DNA of 64,000 bases from Gemmatimonadota bacterium. Its GTDB lineage: Bacteria > Gemmatimonadota > Gemmatimonadetes > Gemmatimonadales > Gemmatimonadaceae. Each line of letters starts with the position of its first letter. Position 1 is the first letter of the stretch. A program made the position numbers and the translations under genes. Below, one piece after another: positions 39,409-49,030 of the stretch. The notes below the pieces were generated by a model. That model was not told where the DNA came from and did no database searches. It saw only the letters and a program-made list of their open reading frames with translations. The DNA lies in NCBI GenBank assembly GCA_027307165.1, contig DAHUXM010000034.1, forward strand, positions 124,001-188,000, written 5' to 3'.

Positions 39409-40907
39409 TGAAAGTCTTCAAGAACTTCGTCGCTGGTGCATGGGTCGAGCCGTCCACCGGCAAGTATTTCGACAACCGCAATCCCGCTGATCTCAATGAT
39501 GTGATCGGAAAGTTTCCGCTCTCGAATTCGACCGACGTCGATCGCGCCGTCGCGAGCGCAAAACGCGGATTCGACTTGTGGAAGGCGACTCCTGCACCGC
39601 AGCGTGGCGACATCCTGCGCAAGGCAGGCGATCTGCTCGTCGCGCGGAAGGAAGAGATCGCCGACGCGATGACGCGTGAGATGGGCAAGCCGCTCACCGA
39701 GACGCGCGGCGACGTCCAGGAAGGCATTGACACCGCCTACTACGCAGCGACGATGGGACGCCAGCTCTCAGGACGCACCGTTCCGTCCGAGCTGCGCAAC
39801 AAGTGGGCGATGAGCTTCCGCCGTCCGATCGGCGTTGCGGGGCTGATCTGCCCATTCAATTTCCCGATGGCGATCCCCACGTGGAAGATGTTCCCCGCGC
39901 TCGTGTGCGGGAACTCGGTGATCTTCAAGCCCGCCGAGGATGTGCCGCACACGGGCACATTGCTCGTCGAGATCCTGCTCGACGCAGGACTTCCACCAGA
40001 AGTGATTCAGCTGCTGCACGGGACCGGTGAAGACGTCGGCGCTCCACTGGTCGAGCATCCCGACGTTCCGCTCATCTCGTTCACAGGATCGACCGCGACC
40101 GGCAGCATCGTCGGTGCAACCTGCGGGCGCATGCACAAGCGCCTGTCGCTCGAGATGGGCGGCAAGAACGCCCAGATCGTGCTCGACGACGCAGATCTCG
40201 ATCTTGCACTCGAAGGCGCGCTCTGGGGCGCGTTCGGAACTACGGGCCAGCGCTGCACCGCGACCAGCCGGCTCATCCTGCAGAAGGGAATCCACGACAA
40301 CTTCCTCGGCATGCTCGTTGAGCGCACCAAGGCGTTGAAGCTCGGCGACGGCAGAAAGAAGGGCGTCGACGTCGGGCCAGTCATCAACGAAGCAGCGCTC
40401 CGGAAGATCGAGCACTACGTCGATATCGGGCAGGCAGGCGGCGCGGACATCGTCTGCGGCGCGCAGCGTCCCAGCGGCGATGCTTTCAAGGACGGCCTCT
40501 TCTACGAGCCGACGATCTTCACACGTGTTGAGCCGACGCAGAGGATCGCCTTCGAAGAGATCTTCGGGCCGGTGCTGTCGGTAATCCGCGTCTCGACGCC
40601 GGACGAGGCGTTTGCAGTGAACAATGCCGTCAAGTACGGCCTCTCGTCATCCGTCTACACGCGGGACGTCAACATCTCGTTCCGGGCTCTGCAGGAGCTC
40701 GACAACGGCATAACGTACATCAACGCCCCAACCATCGGCGCCGAGGCACATCTGCCCTTTGGAGGGGTAAAGCAGACGGGCAATGGCCATCGCGAGGGCG
40801 GATGGGAAGTGTATGATTTCTATTCCGAAACCAAGGTTGGTTACGTCGACTATTCCGGCACGCTGCAGCGGGCACAGATCGACACTTACCTTGGGACGCC
40901 GGACTAG
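39408..40907 (+). CDS. NAD(P)-dependent aldehyde dehydrogenase
   Basis: 499 residues, full length. Active-site Cys283 in [11 protein letters not shown], general-base Glu249 in LSLEMGGKN, Asn151 in [10 protein letters not shown] and the cofactor Gly-rich turn FTGSTATG are present, and the closing region has [16 protein letters not shown]. The style is that of alpha-ketoglutaric semialdehyde, aminoadipate semialdehyde or succinate semialdehyde enzymes; substrate cannot be set from sequence alone. It oxidises an aldehyde to the acid in the cytoplasm. Downstream is a REP-like element and a separate promoter. Confidence 0.93.
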   Translation: MKVFKNFVAGAWVEPSTGKYFDNRNPADLNDVIGKFPLSNSTDVDRAVASAKRGFDLWKATPAPQRGDILRKAGDLLVARKEEIADAMTREMGKPLTETRGDVQEGIDTAYYAATMGRQLSGRTVPSELRNKWAMSFRRPIGVAGLICPFNFPMAIPTWKMFPALVCGNSVIFKPAEDVPHTGTLLVEILLDAGLPPEVIQLLHGTGEDVGAPLVEHPDVPLISFTGSTATGSIVGATCGRMHKRLSLEMGGKNAQIVLDDADLDLALEGALWGAFGTTGQRCTATSRLILQKGIHDNFLGMLVERTKALKLGDGRKKGVDVGPVINEAALRKIEHYVDIGQAGGADIVCGAQRPSGDAFKDGLFYEPTIFTRVEPTQRIAFEEIFGPVLSVIRVSTPDEAFAVNNAVKYGLSSSVYTRDVNISFRALQELDNGITYINAPTIGAEAHLPFGGVKQTGNGHREGGWEVYDFYSETKVGYVDYSGTLQRAQIDTYLGTPD

Positions 40908-40946
40908 ACAGACTTCTTATTGCTTATTGCACATGAGGGAATACTC

Positions 40947-40972
40947 GTCATTCCCGCTTCCGGGGGGATGAC
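40947..40972. repeat. REP-like imperfect palindrome
   Basis: gtcattcccgc and ggggggatgac pair around a short loop in the 116-base space after the aldehyde dehydrogenase gene. It could slow transcription or end it; no T run follows. Related to the element at 38690. Confidence 0.5.
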
Positions 40973-40989
40973 GGCATCTGGTAGCACGC

Positions 40990-41017
40990 TTGAGGACTGG
41001 GCACACAGAGGTATACT
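40990..41017 (+). promoter_or_regulatory. Probable promoter of lepB, leaderless
   Basis: TTGAGG (40990-40995) and TATACT (41012-41017) with a 16-base spacer are close to sigma-70 consensus. The GTG at 41024 begins seven bases after the -10 box, so transcription should start at the start codon. Confidence 0.6.
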
Positions 41018-41023
41018 GAACTC

Positions 41024-41707
41024 GTGATGCGTGGATTCGTGCGAGCGGTTTTGCAGCTGGGAGCGTCGGTGCTGCTGTTCCTGGTAACGCGCGCTCTGGT
41101 GGTCGAGATGTACAAGATCCCGACACCGAGCATGCAGCGCACGCTGCTCGTTGGTGACTTCCTGGTGGTCAACAAGATGGTGTACGGCCCGGAGCTGCCG
41201 TTCACCCACATCAAGCTTCCCGGAATCCACCAGCCGCGCCGCGGCGACGTAATTGTGTTCAAATGGCCGTCCGATCCATCCATCAACTTCGTGAAGCGGG
41301 TGGTCGGCGTGCCGGGCGACACGCTGCTGATGGATGACGGAGTCCTCCAGCGCAACGGGTTCCCGCTCAAGGAGAGCTACGTCACCCATACGTCGGCCGA
41401 CGCCGACATGGCCGTGGACGAGTTCCGCTGGCAGCGCGATTATCTGGTCAAGTCAGCCCGCGCCAGTGAAGCGTACTGGCCCTCCCGCAACAACTGGGGT
41501 CCCCTGGTGGTCCCTCCGCACGATCTCTTCGTGCTCGGCGACAATCGCGACAATTCCCTCGACAGCCGGTACTGGGGCTTCGTTCCCGACTCCCTCGTTC
41601 GCGGCCAGCCGATGTTCGTGTATTTCAGCTACCGGCCCGATTCTGCCTCCGCCTGGAGCTGGCTCACCAACGCCCGCTGGAAGCGGCTTGGAACGATCGT
41701 TCGGTAA
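41024..41707 (+). CDS. lepB: Signal peptidase I
   Basis: 227 residues. One N-terminal membrane helix (residues 5-27) followed by the catalytic Ser36 in IPTPSMQRTL, the Lys91 dyad partner in NFVKRVVGVPGD, and the conserved GDNRDNSLDSRYWG box. It cuts signal peptides of secreted proteins on the outer face of the cytoplasmic membrane. GTG 41024 or the ATG one codon later can start it. A hydrophobic strand near the end supports membrane contact. Confidence 0.95.
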   Translation: MMRGFVRAVLQLGASVLLFLVTRALVVEMYKIPTPSMQRTLLVGDFLVVNKMVYGPELPFTHIKLPGIHQPRRGDVIVFKWPSDPSINFVKRVVGVPGDTLLMDDGVLQRNGFPLKESYVTHTSADADMAVDEFRWQRDYLVKSARASEAYWPSRNNWGPLVVPPHDLFVLGDNRDNSLDSRYWGFVPDSLVRGQPMFVYFSYRPDSASAWSWLTNARWKRLGTIVR

Positions 41708-41748
41708 CTCGAATACCGGCTGGCCGCATCATATGGTGTCAGGCCCCC

Positions 41749-41776
41749 TTTCAACCTGTTGGTGGTCGGGTAGAAT
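41749..41776 (+). promoter_or_regulatory. Possible promoter of the sigma-factor gene
   Basis: TAGAAT (41771-41776) nine bases before the ATG at 41785, with a weak TTTCAA (41749-41754) 16 bases upstream. The transcript would have a leader of one or two bases. The same hexamer stands before the phage gene starting at 21498. Confidence 0.4.
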
Positions 41777-41784
41777 TAGAACGG

Positions 41785-42645
41785 ATGAAGCTGCCGTCCA
41801 AGCGAAAGGAATTTGTTGATGAGGGCCTGCTGGATCAGTACCTCCGGGACATCAGTGCATACCCACTGATCTCCCGCGAAGCTGAAGCTGCACTGGCCGT
41901 CGGCATTCGCGCGGGCGATGAAGAGGCGATGAACCAGCTGGTCCGTGCCAATCTCCGCTTCGTCGTGTCGGTTGCAAAAAAATATCAGAACCAGGGCGTC
42001 AATCTCTCGGATCTAATCAACGAGGGGAATCTGGGACTGATGCGCGCCGCCAAACGTTTCGACGAGACCAAGGGGATCAAGTTCATCTCCTACGCGGTCT
42101 GGTGGATCCGTCAGGCGATTCTGCAGGCACTTGCCGAGCAGTCGCGCATCGTCCGCGTGCCCCTGAACCGTGCAGGTGATCTGCACCGGATCGGAAAGCA
42201 CGCGGCAATGCTGCTCCAGGACCTGGGGCGCGAGCCGACGCATCATGAAATCGCCGAGGGGATGGGAATCTCCGAGGAAGAGGTCGCGCGCACCATGGCG
42301 ATCTCGCACACACACCTTTCGCTCGACGCGCCAATGACGCCGGGCGAAGACAACTCGCTCATAGATCACCTTGCCGATACAAATCGCCTTCTGCCGGATG
42401 AAGAAACTTTCGAGAAGGCACTCATCGAAACTGTCCACAAGTCGCTGCTCATCCTCAAGCCGCGTGAAGCGCGCGTGCTGCGCATGTATTTCGGCCTCGA
42501 CGGCGACGAGCCGATGACGCTCGAGGTAATCGGAGAGGTACTGGGCGTGACGCGCGAGCGCGTGCGCCAGATAAAGGATCGGGCGCTCCTCAAGCTGCGC
42601 CATCACTCCAAGAAGCGCGCGCTCGAATCGTTCCTCGGCTCATGA
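41785..42645 (+). CDS. RNA polymerase sigma factor, RpoD/SigA family without region 1.1
   Basis: 286 residues. Region 1.2 DQYLRDISAYPLISREAE; region 2 NLRFVVSVAKKYQNQGVNLS, DLINEGNLGLMRAAKRFDET and FISYAVWWIRQAILQALAEQ (core binding and -10 reading); region 3 LNRAGDLHRIGKHA; region 4 MYFGLDGDEPMTLEVIGEVL, then GVTRERVRQIKDRALLKLRH for the -35 box. The short form without region 1.1 is the usual primary sigma type in Bacteroidetes and some neighbouring phyla. Whether it is the primary sigma here or a close paralogue cannot be told. Its stop overlaps the rimO start. Confidence 0.92.
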   Translation: MKLPSKRKEFVDEGLLDQYLRDISAYPLISREAEAALAVGIRAGDEEAMNQLVRANLRFVVSVAKKYQNQGVNLSDLINEGNLGLMRAAKRFDETKGIKFISYAVWWIRQAILQALAEQSRIVRVPLNRAGDLHRIGKHAAMLLQDLGREPTHHEIAEGMGISEEEVARTMAISHTHLSLDAPMTPGEDNSLIDHLADTNRLLPDEETFEKALIETVHKSLLILKPREARVLRMYFGLDGDEPMTLEVIGEVLGVTRERVRQIKDRALLKLRHHSKKRALESFLGS

Positions 42646-44036
42646 AGGTGGGGTTGGTCACACTCGGATGTGACAAGAACACGGTCGATTCGGAACGCTA
42701 TCTCGCACAGCTCGCGGCATACGGCGGCGAGATGACGGAAAACCTCGGCGACGCCGAGGTTATAATCGTGAATACGTGCGGCTTCATCGACGCCGCGAAG
42801 AAAGAGTCGCTCGACGCGCTGATCGAGGCGGGCGAGTACAAGACGAGCGGCGTGTGCAGTACTGTCGTCGCAGTCGGCTGCATGGTGGAGCGCCACAAGG
42901 GCGAGCTTCAGGAAGCTCTTCCGGAAGTCGACCTGTTCCTTGGTGCGTCGGAAACGGATCGGCTGATCGAGGAGCTCGCGAGCCGCGGTGTTCTGACCGG
43001 TGATCCGATGCTCGAGCATCCGGGTGTCCGCCTGTACAGCGGTGATCTGCCGCATGTGCGATATCTCAAGGTGAGCGAAGGCTGTGACCACGGGTGCGCC
43101 TTCTGCGCGATCCCGCTGATGCGCGGCAAGCACCGGTCATTCGCTCCGGAAGAAGTCGTGGCCGAAGCGCAACTGCTGGAGATGCAGGGCGCTCGTGAGA
43201 TCAATCTCGTGGCGCAGGATCTGGCGCACTACGGTCGCGACATACGCGATCGCACCGTGCGACTTCCGGACGTGCTGAAGATGCTGGTCGATCAGACGAC
43301 GGTGCCGTGGATCCGGATGTTGTATCTGTATGCGACCGGAATCACACCACAGCTGCTGGAGCTGGTCGCGCGCGAGCCGCGCATCATGCCGTACATCGAC
43401 ATGCCGATTCAGCACGCGTCGGATTCGGTGCTCGAGCGGATGCGACGGCCGGAACGCGCGCGGACCATACGCGCGAACGTGGAGCGCTTTCGCGCTGCAG
43501 TACCGCGCGTCGCGATTCGCACCACGTGCATTGTCGGCTTTCCCGGTGAAACCGAAGGCGACTTCGAGCAGCTGCTGGAGTTTCTCGAGGACGTGCAGTT
43601 CGAGCGCGTTGGCGTCTTCAGCTACTCGCCGCAGGAAGGCACGCGCGCCGCGGAGCTGGACGACGACGTTCCGGAATCAGTCAAGCGCGACAGGCTCGAG
43701 CGCGTTTCGGATCTGCAGAGGATGATTACCGCCGAGCGGTACGACAGCCGCCTCGGCACTCCGGTTCAGGCGCTGGTGGACAGAATCGACGACGATACGG
43801 GTCTCGCGGTAGCCCGGTTGCCGTGGCAGGCGGATGACATAGACGGAGTGACCTTTCTGGACGAGCGGTACGCTCCTGGCACCTTGCTGGAGGTGGTCCC
43901 TCGCGAAGTCGTGGACGATTACGACTTCAGCGCGGAGACGATTCGTGTGATCAGCGCGCCGGCGGGGGATATCCGAGTCTCGCTGCGGCGGCAATTGCCA
44001 CTCGTGTCCACGACCATAGGAAGTTTCGGACGGTGA
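42642..44036 (+). CDS. rimO: Ribosomal protein uS12 methylthiotransferase RimO
   Basis: 464 residues. N-terminal UPF0004 domain with cluster ligands Cys10 (TLGCDKNTVDSE), Cys46 (VNTCGFID) and Cys80 (VGCMVERH); radical-SAM domain with Cys148, Cys152 and Cys155 in EGCDHGCAFCAIP; and a C-terminal TRAM domain. The LGCDKNTVD pattern separates RimO from MiaB. It adds a methylthio group to an Asp of uS12. It shares four bases with the sigma gene and four with the next gene, an operon of three. Confidence 0.95.
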   Translation: MKVGLVTLGCDKNTVDSERYLAQLAAYGGEMTENLGDAEVIIVNTCGFIDAAKKESLDALIEAGEYKTSGVCSTVVAVGCMVERHKGELQEALPEVDLFLGASETDRLIEELASRGVLTGDPMLEHPGVRLYSGDLPHVRYLKVSEGCDHGCAFCAIPLMRGKHRSFAPEEVVAEAQLLEMQGAREINLVAQDLAHYGRDIRDRTVRLPDVLKMLVDQTTVPWIRMLYLYATGITPQLLELVAREPRIMPYIDMPIQHASDSVLERMRRPERARTIRANVERFRAAVPRVAIRTTCIVGFPGETEGDFEQLLEFLEDVQFERVGVFSYSPQEGTRAAELDDDVPESVKRDRLERVSDLQRMITAERYDSRLGTPVQALVDRIDDDTGLAVARLPWQADDIDGVTFLDERYAPGTLLEVVPREVVDDYDFSAETIRVISAPAGDIRVSLRRQLPLVSTTIGSFGR

Positions 44037-45484
44037 GCGTTGCGCGTCTTATGAGCGTGAAATCGACGCTCGTATTCGCGATGGTCTTCCTTGGCGCCTG
44101 CGCCGGCGGGACACGGCGGCCCGTAGTGGCACCGGAGCCTGTTGCATCGGCGCGCACCGAGCCGCGCAGCAATCTTCCACCCTTGAATCTTCCGCCCGAT
44201 TCGTCGCGTCGCCGCGATACGACGGCCGTTCAAGTGGCCGACGTGCCAGTTACCGTGCTGCCGACGATCATCGGCCACAGGTCGTCGCCGGCGCGCGGGA
44301 ATGCGCGCCCCGCGGGCGGTGTTTCCCGCTCCGACAACGATCAGACCGTCCGCATCGCGCTGGCGCTTGGGCGGCCGTCGGCGCGAATCTACGCGACCGG
44401 CGACTGGAGTGTGTATGACGGACCCAGCGGCAAGGCGCTGGCGACACTGCATGCCGGCGACAGCTTCACTGTCGAAGCGCGGGACGGAATGCTCGTATCC
44501 AGCGGTAGCCCGGTTCCATCTGTACGCGGGCCACTGATCGCCCGCGCGACCGACCCCGATGCGTTCGTCGGATTCGACGGTCATCGCTATCGCGGCGAGA
44601 TAGGCATTGCCGTCGCGAACGACGGTGTGTCGGTCATAAATCGCGTCGGCATGGAGGACTATCTGCGCGGTGTGGTGCCGCTCGAGATCGGTACGGATCG
44701 TACCGCGATCGAGAGCGCGGCCGTGGAGGCGCAAGCGATCGCTGCGCGCAGCTTTGCATACACGCGCATGGACGATTCGCGTCCCTACGACATGCTGGCG
44801 ACTGTCGCGGACCAGGTATACGGCGGTGTGGATGCGGAGAGGCCGTTGTCCGATGCCGCCGTTGCCGCAACGCACGACATGGTGATGATGTACGACGGAC
44901 GGGTGATCAACGCGCCGTATCACTCGAACTCCGGTGGCGTGACTGCGGCCGCGAGCGAGGTGTGGCGAAGCGGTGACGAGCCCTATCTCGTATCGGTGAG
45001 CGACAGGATACCTGGCACGGATCACTACTACGGCGAGGACTCGCCACGATTCAGATGGACCCGCACACTCAGCGGATCGGAGCTCGCATCGCTGCTGGAG
45101 CGCTACCTGCCGCAGTATTCGTCGGCGCAGCGCGGTCGCGTCGGGACGTTGCGGAAGATCACGGCCAGTGGCCGCACTCCGTCGGGACGGGTAGCCGGTC
45201 TCGTCTTCGAGACCGATCGCGGCCGGTTCACGGTACGCGGCAACGACGTTCGCTTCGTTCTCCGCACCCCCGGGGGCGACATACTCCCGAGCACGCTGTT
45301 CACGTTCGATGAGACCACGGACAGCCGCGGGCGTGTGACTCAGCTGACCATCAACGGAAGCGGCAACGGTCATGGCGTGGGAATGGACCAGTGGGGGGCG
45401 ATCGCCCGCGCCCGCGCGGGGCAGGACGTGATGACGATTCTTCACACGTACTATCCGGGAACCACGATCGGGCGAGTAATTTAG
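44033..45484 (+). CDS. SpoIID/LytB-domain lipoprotein
   Basis: 483 residues. Signal peptide with lipobox LGAC (start GTG 44033; ATG 44051 would also give a good signal). From about residue 200 the SpoIID pattern appears: VGMEDYLRGVVPLEIG, AAVEAQAIAARSFAYTRM, YHSNSGGVTAAASEVW and GNGHGVGMDQWGA near the end. SpoIID is a lytic transglycosylase for glycan strands without stem peptides. In a non-sporing diderm it would act on cell-wall glycan in the periplasm. Residues 30-105 are a disordered linker. Confidence 0.88.
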   Translation: MSVARLMSVKSTLVFAMVFLGACAGGTRRPVVAPEPVASARTEPRSNLPPLNLPPDSSRRRDTTAVQVADVPVTVLPTIIGHRSSPARGNARPAGGVSRSDNDQTVRIALALGRPSARIYATGDWSVYDGPSGKALATLHAGDSFTVEARDGMLVSSGSPVPSVRGPLIARATDPDAFVGFDGHRYRGEIGIAVANDGVSVINRVGMEDYLRGVVPLEIGTDRTAIESAAVEAQAIAARSFAYTRMDDSRPYDMLATVADQVYGGVDAERPLSDAAVAATHDMVMMYDGRVINAPYHSNSGGVTAAASEVWRSGDEPYLVSVSDRIPGTDHYYGEDSPRFRWTRTLSGSELASLLERYLPQYSSAQRGRVGTLRKITASGRTPSGRVAGLVFETDRGRFTVRGNDVRFVLRTPGGDILPSTLFTFDETTDSRGRVTQLTINGSGNGHGVGMDQWGAIARARAGQDVMTILHTYYPGTTIGRVI

Positions 45485-45487
45485 GTA

Positions 45488-46498
45488 ATGGCATCCACTC
45501 CGCCGATCAGAGTCGCCGTAGTAGGGGCAGGGGCGATCTCGCAGATCGCGCATCTTCCGCTGCTTTCCAAGGCAAGGGGCGCAACGCTGGTCGCACTTTG
45601 CGACAACGATGGCCCCAAGGCGCGCTCCCTCGCCGACCGGTTCGGTGTGCGCGACGTATTCACCGACATCGACGACCTGTTCGATTTCGATCAGGTGGAT
45701 GCAGTGGTGATCGCGACTCCGAACCATCTGCACGAGCCGCACGTGCTTGCCGCCATAAAGGCGGGCGTGGACGTTCTGTGCGAGCGGCCGTTGTCGCTCA
45801 CGTCACGCGGAGTCGAGAGAATACTCGCGACTGCAGCGAAAGCCGGACGGAAAGTCGTGGTGGGCAACAACCACCGGTTCAGGACCGACGTGCAGCAGTT
45901 GCAGCGCTTCATGCGCGGCGGCGAGCTTGGCGCGATCACTGGAATTCGCGGCGGTCACTATCAGTTTCGCGGACAGCAGGGCGGTTGGCGCTATCGGCGT
46001 CCCGAAGCCGGCGGCGGCGCATTCCTGGAGCTTGGTTATCCGCTGCTCGATCTCGCGCTCTGGCTGACGGATTTCCCCGAAGCGGTGCGCGTGAGCGCAC
46101 AGTTCGACCGTGGGCGTGGTGCATCGGCGGTGGAGGACAGCATGGCCGTGCAGATCGAGCTCGGTGGCGGTTTGTTGTTTACGGCGGACGTTGCGTGGAA
46201 CTATGTCGGCGAGGATGATCGCTGGTGGTTCGAGACGCGCGCATCGCGAGGAAGCGCTCGGCTTGCGCCTCTGCGTGTCGTGAAGCTGTTGAATGGCAGA
46301 CCTACCGACGTTTCGCCTACCGGAGCTGCAGCGCGCGAGAGTGCCTTCATTCAGAGCTACCGCGCGGAGCTTGCGCATTTCATAGCGCTCGTACGCGAGG
46401 AGACTCCGTACAAACTCCCGTCAGATCAGCTGGTGGTACAGAAGCTGGTAGAGGCGGTGTACAAGTCTGCCGAAGAAGGGCGCGAAATTCGTTCGTGA
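45488..46498 (+). CDS. Gfo/Idh/MocA-family oxidoreductase
   Basis: 336 residues. N-terminal Rossmann fold with VAVVGAGAISQIAHLP (residues 7-22) for NAD(P), then AVVIATPNHLHEPHVLAAI and DVLCERPLSLTSRGVERIL; the family usually has EKP and here it is ERP, so the cofactor-positioning Lys is Arg. The C-terminal domain is beta-sheet (GGHYQFRGQQGGWRYRRPEA, GGGAFLELGYPLLDLALW). The substrate is probably a sugar or sugar nucleotide. It begins three bases after the previous stop. Confidence 0.86.
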   Translation: MASTPPIRVAVVGAGAISQIAHLPLLSKARGATLVALCDNDGPKARSLADRFGVRDVFTDIDDLFDFDQVDAVVIATPNHLHEPHVLAAIKAGVDVLCERPLSLTSRGVERILATAAKAGRKVVVGNNHRFRTDVQQLQRFMRGGELGAITGIRGGHYQFRGQQGGWRYRRPEAGGGAFLELGYPLLDLALWLTDFPEAVRVSAQFDRGRGASAVEDSMAVQIELGGGLLFTADVAWNYVGEDDRWWFETRASRGSARLAPLRVVKLLNGRPTDVSPTGAAARESAFIQSYRAELAHFIALVREETPYKLPSDQLVVQKLVEAVYKSAEEGREIRS

Positions 46499-46544
46499 GG
46501 CGTACGGATGAAGTGAAGCGCGTGACATCTGCACTCGTGGTGCG

Positions 46545-48122
46545 ATGAAGATCCGCGCCGGCGGCATCGTGCCGAGTCGTGCCGAGGCACTCGCCGCGCT
46601 CGCATCGGCGGCGCTCTTCGCGATATCGTTTCCCCCGTTCAATCTCGTCGTACCGGTACTCCTGTGCCTCGTGCCGATCTCCATATTGGTGACGCACGCG
46701 GCGGATCGGGAAGGGCATGGTTGGCAGGCAGCGCGCGCGGGTTTCTGGTTTGGCTTCATAGGCTACGGCGCAAACCTGTACTGGATCGCGGTCGCGCTGT
46801 TGCTGTATACCAAGCTCGCTCTGCTGGGCTACATCGGCGCTCTCGTCTGGCTTGCACCGGTAGTGGGTGCGACGATGGCCGCGCTCTACTTCGCTCGAAA
46901 GCTGACTGGCTGGCCGCTGGCAATTCTCTTGCCGATCGTGTGGACAGCGTCGGAGCTGGCGCTCAATTACCTGAGTGATCTGTCGTTTCCGTGGCTGCCT
47001 CTCGGACTGGCGTTCGCGCACGCGCCGCTGCTGGCGCAGGTCGCCGATCTGAGCGGAGTGCGCGGCGTCTCGTTCTGCATCGCAGCGGTGAATGGCTTCG
47101 TCGCCGACGCGTGGCTGTACAGGTCGAGCAGACGCGCCGCGACGGCGCGCATCGTCGGTGCCGTGGCGGTACTCGCTGTCGTAGCCGCGTACGGTGAATG
47201 GCGCATGGCGACGATACAGCTCACCCCGCTCGCACGCATCGCGATCATACAGCCGGACATTCCGGAAGAAGTAAAGCTCACGACTCAGGATCCGTCGGCG
47301 CACGTCGCGAAGCTCGTGGCCATGACGCGCGCGGAAGTTGCGCGCTCGTCACCAGATCTGGTAGTATGGCCTGAGGCGGCGCTGGACCGTTTCCTCTGGC
47401 AGTATCCCACGTGGCTCGACTCGCTTCGTGCAGCGGTCGCTGAACATCCAACGCCGATGGTGGTCGGCTTCATGGACTCGAGCGATCCGCGCGTTGTCCC
47501 GTTCGCGTATTACAACGCCGCACTGCTCACCGATCCGCGCGGCAACCTGAGCCCTCAGCCTCCATATCGCAAGCATTACCTCGTTCCCATTGTTGAGCGC
47601 GTGCCGTTCCTCAATCCCGACTGGTTCCAGGGCGTCAATTATTTTGGCGGCTTTGGACGTGGCACCAGAGAAGAACCGTTTCATCTGGCGTTCGGCACGG
47701 CTGGCGTGCTCATCTGCTACGAATCGATCTTTCCACAACTGGCGCGGGACTACGCGAAGCAGGGAACTTCGGTTCTGTTGAACATCACGAACGACGCATG
47801 GTTCCAGCGAAGCAATGCGCCGTACCAGCACTTCGCGCATCTGTCGCTCCGTGCGATCGAGAATCGTCTTCCGATCGTGCGAGCGGCCAACACCGGTATC
47901 TCGGGCTGGATCGATCCGCTCGGACGCGTGCGCGCCGAGACGCCGATCTTCGTACCGCGTAGCGCGACGTACGATGTCGAGGTGACGTCGCAGCGGACGC
48001 TTTACACGCTAGTCGGCGACTGGATGGGGGCGCTGTGTCTTGTCATCACCGTCGGTTTCGTGTTCGCTGCCTGGCGCAGCTCTCGCCTGCGTCGAAAGAG
48101 CGTGGACCGCGCAAGCGCGTAG
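46545..48122 (+). CDS. lnt: Apolipoprotein N-acyltransferase Lnt
   Basis: 525 residues. Six N-terminal membrane helices (residues 10-215) are followed by a nitrilase-like periplasmic domain with VVWPEAALDRF (catalytic Glu), YRKHYLVPIVERVP (catalytic Lys) and VLICYESIFPQL (catalytic Cys), then LNITNDAWF and a last membrane helix near 490-510. It adds the third acyl chain to lipoproteins, which the LolA-type gene further on would carry. Diderm physiology is therefore indicated. Confidence 0.94.
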   Translation: MKIRAGGIVPSRAEALAALASAALFAISFPPFNLVVPVLLCLVPISILVTHAADREGHGWQAARAGFWFGFIGYGANLYWIAVALLLYTKLALLGYIGALVWLAPVVGATMAALYFARKLTGWPLAILLPIVWTASELALNYLSDLSFPWLPLGLAFAHAPLLAQVADLSGVRGVSFCIAAVNGFVADAWLYRSSRRAATARIVGAVAVLAVVAAYGEWRMATIQLTPLARIAIIQPDIPEEVKLTTQDPSAHVAKLVAMTRAEVARSSPDLVVWPEAALDRFLWQYPTWLDSLRAAVAEHPTPMVVGFMDSSDPRVVPFAYYNAALLTDPRGNLSPQPPYRKHYLVPIVERVPFLNPDWFQGVNYFGGFGRGTREEPFHLAFGTAGVLICYESIFPQLARDYAKQGTSVLLNITNDAWFQRSNAPYQHFAHLSLRAIENRLPIVRAANTGISGWIDPLGRVRAETPIFVPRSATYDVEVTSQRTLYTLVGDWMGALCLVITVGFVFAAWRSSRLRRKSVDRASA

Positions 48123-48162
48123 CTGCGCGTGCAGCTGACGCGTGTAGCTGACGCGTGTAGCT
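48121..48162. repeat. Hairpin and 13-base tandem repeat between convergent genes
   Basis: agctgc and gcagct (48121-48136) form a 6-base stem; agctgacgcgtgt then occurs twice in tandem (48133-48145, 48146-48158). It fills the short space between lnt and the convergent lipoprotein gene. It may act as a terminator for both, though no T run is present. Confidence 0.5.
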
Positions 48163-48173
48163 CGGCGATTGCC

Positions 48174-48602
48174 TTAGTGCGCCCGAGCGGTGTCGGGCGA
48201 GGCGGTGGAATCGGAGTCGACTTCCTCGAATCCGATGATGTTGGGTGACAGGGTCCAGATGATTCTTCCAGTCATGTCCGACCCGACGGTAAACACTTCC
48301 GACACGATCGCGCGACGGAGCGGTCGGGTGGCGAGCAGACGATACGGTTCGGAGAAGGACACCGGCTTGAAGGTGAAGCTCCTGGTCGCAGCCGGCGGGA
48401 CGCTACCCAGCAGGGTGCGGGCTCCCGATCGCGTGACAGCGTAGACGGTGAGGTCGGTTGGAAGCGGCAGATTGTTCTGCACTTGGACGATGACAGGGAC
48501 GGTGGGACCCTCGGTCCGCCCCCGAAGCGAGGCACAGCCCGCAACGGCAACGGCAACGACGGCGGCGAGGGCTATGGCTCTGAGCGAAGCTCCGATGAAC
48601 AT
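48174..48602 (-). CDS. Putative lipoprotein of unknown function (142 aa)
   Basis: Signal peptide with hydrophobic residues 8-21 and lipobox VAGC (Cys22 or so). The mature part is beta-rich (PVIVQVQNNLPLPTDLTVYA, then GSVPPAATRSFTFKP, RLLATRPLRRAIVSEVF) and resembles small Ig-like lipoproteins, ending in a Ser/Thr-rich tail. No family named. Divergent from rpmE. Confidence 0.68.
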   Translation of the reverse strand: MFIGASLRAIALAAVVAVAVAGCASLRGRTEGPTVPVIVQVQNNLPLPTDLTVYAVTRSGARTLLGSVPPAATRSFTFKPVSFSEPYRLLATRPLRRAIVSEVFTVGSDMTGRIIWTLSPNIIGFEEVDSDSTASPDTARAH

Positions 48603-48683
48603 CTGATCCTCGGCGTTGGAACAGGCTATACGGGCAAACCCCGGGCCCGTAAGGGCAGTGGCGTCGAGCCCCTCGTTCCCGCA

Positions 48684-48707
48684 GGGGCAGGCGCTGGGGC
48701 CTGCCCC
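48684..48707. promoter_or_regulatory. Hairpin upstream of rpmE
   Basis: A perfect 9-base stem (ggggcaggc / gcctgcccc) with a 6-base loop, 83 bases before the rpmE ATG in the 187-base divergent space. A weak TATCTT box lies at about 48,757. The hairpin could end leftward transcripts or regulate rpmE in its leader; no further evidence. Confidence 0.4.
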
Positions 48708-48789
48708 AACTACGGGGCGCTCCGAATGGCTTCCATCCGATTCCCGGCCGGATTATCTTTAGAGGCTAGCCACACCCGAGGTCAATCCA

Positions 48790-49005
48790 ATGAAACCAGA
48801 CATCCATCCACTGTACGCCACGGCGAAGGTTCACTGTGCGTGCGGCAATACGTTCGAGACACGCTCCACGGTCGCCAACATCAGCACCGACATCTGCGCC
48901 GTTTGCCATCCGTTCTATACGGGCAAGGCGAAGCTGGTCGATACCGCAGGCCGCGTAGAGCGTTTCCGTCAGAAGTACGGACGAAAGGAGAAGGCGACCG
49001 CTTAG
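48790..49005 (+). CDS. rpmE: 50S ribosomal protein bL31
   Basis: 71 residues. Pattern [40 protein letters not shown] and [11 protein letters not shown], the complete bL31 form. CACG and CAVC supply zinc ligands, so this is the zinc-containing type. Preceded by a gene-free region with a hairpin; followed by a strong terminator, so it is a single-gene transcript. Confidence 0.96.
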   Translation: MKPDIHPLYATAKVHCACGNTFETRSTVANISTDICAVCHPFYTGKAKLVDTAGRVERFRQKYGRKEKATA

Positions 49006-49030
49006 CGGCTCGCGTTCCGATTTACCGAAG

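Noticed and set aside
43919-45742. 607-codon minus-strand frame opposite rimO and the SpoIID gene
   Set aside because: Very long, but both plus-strand genes have clear families and motifs; the antisense reading has no domain.
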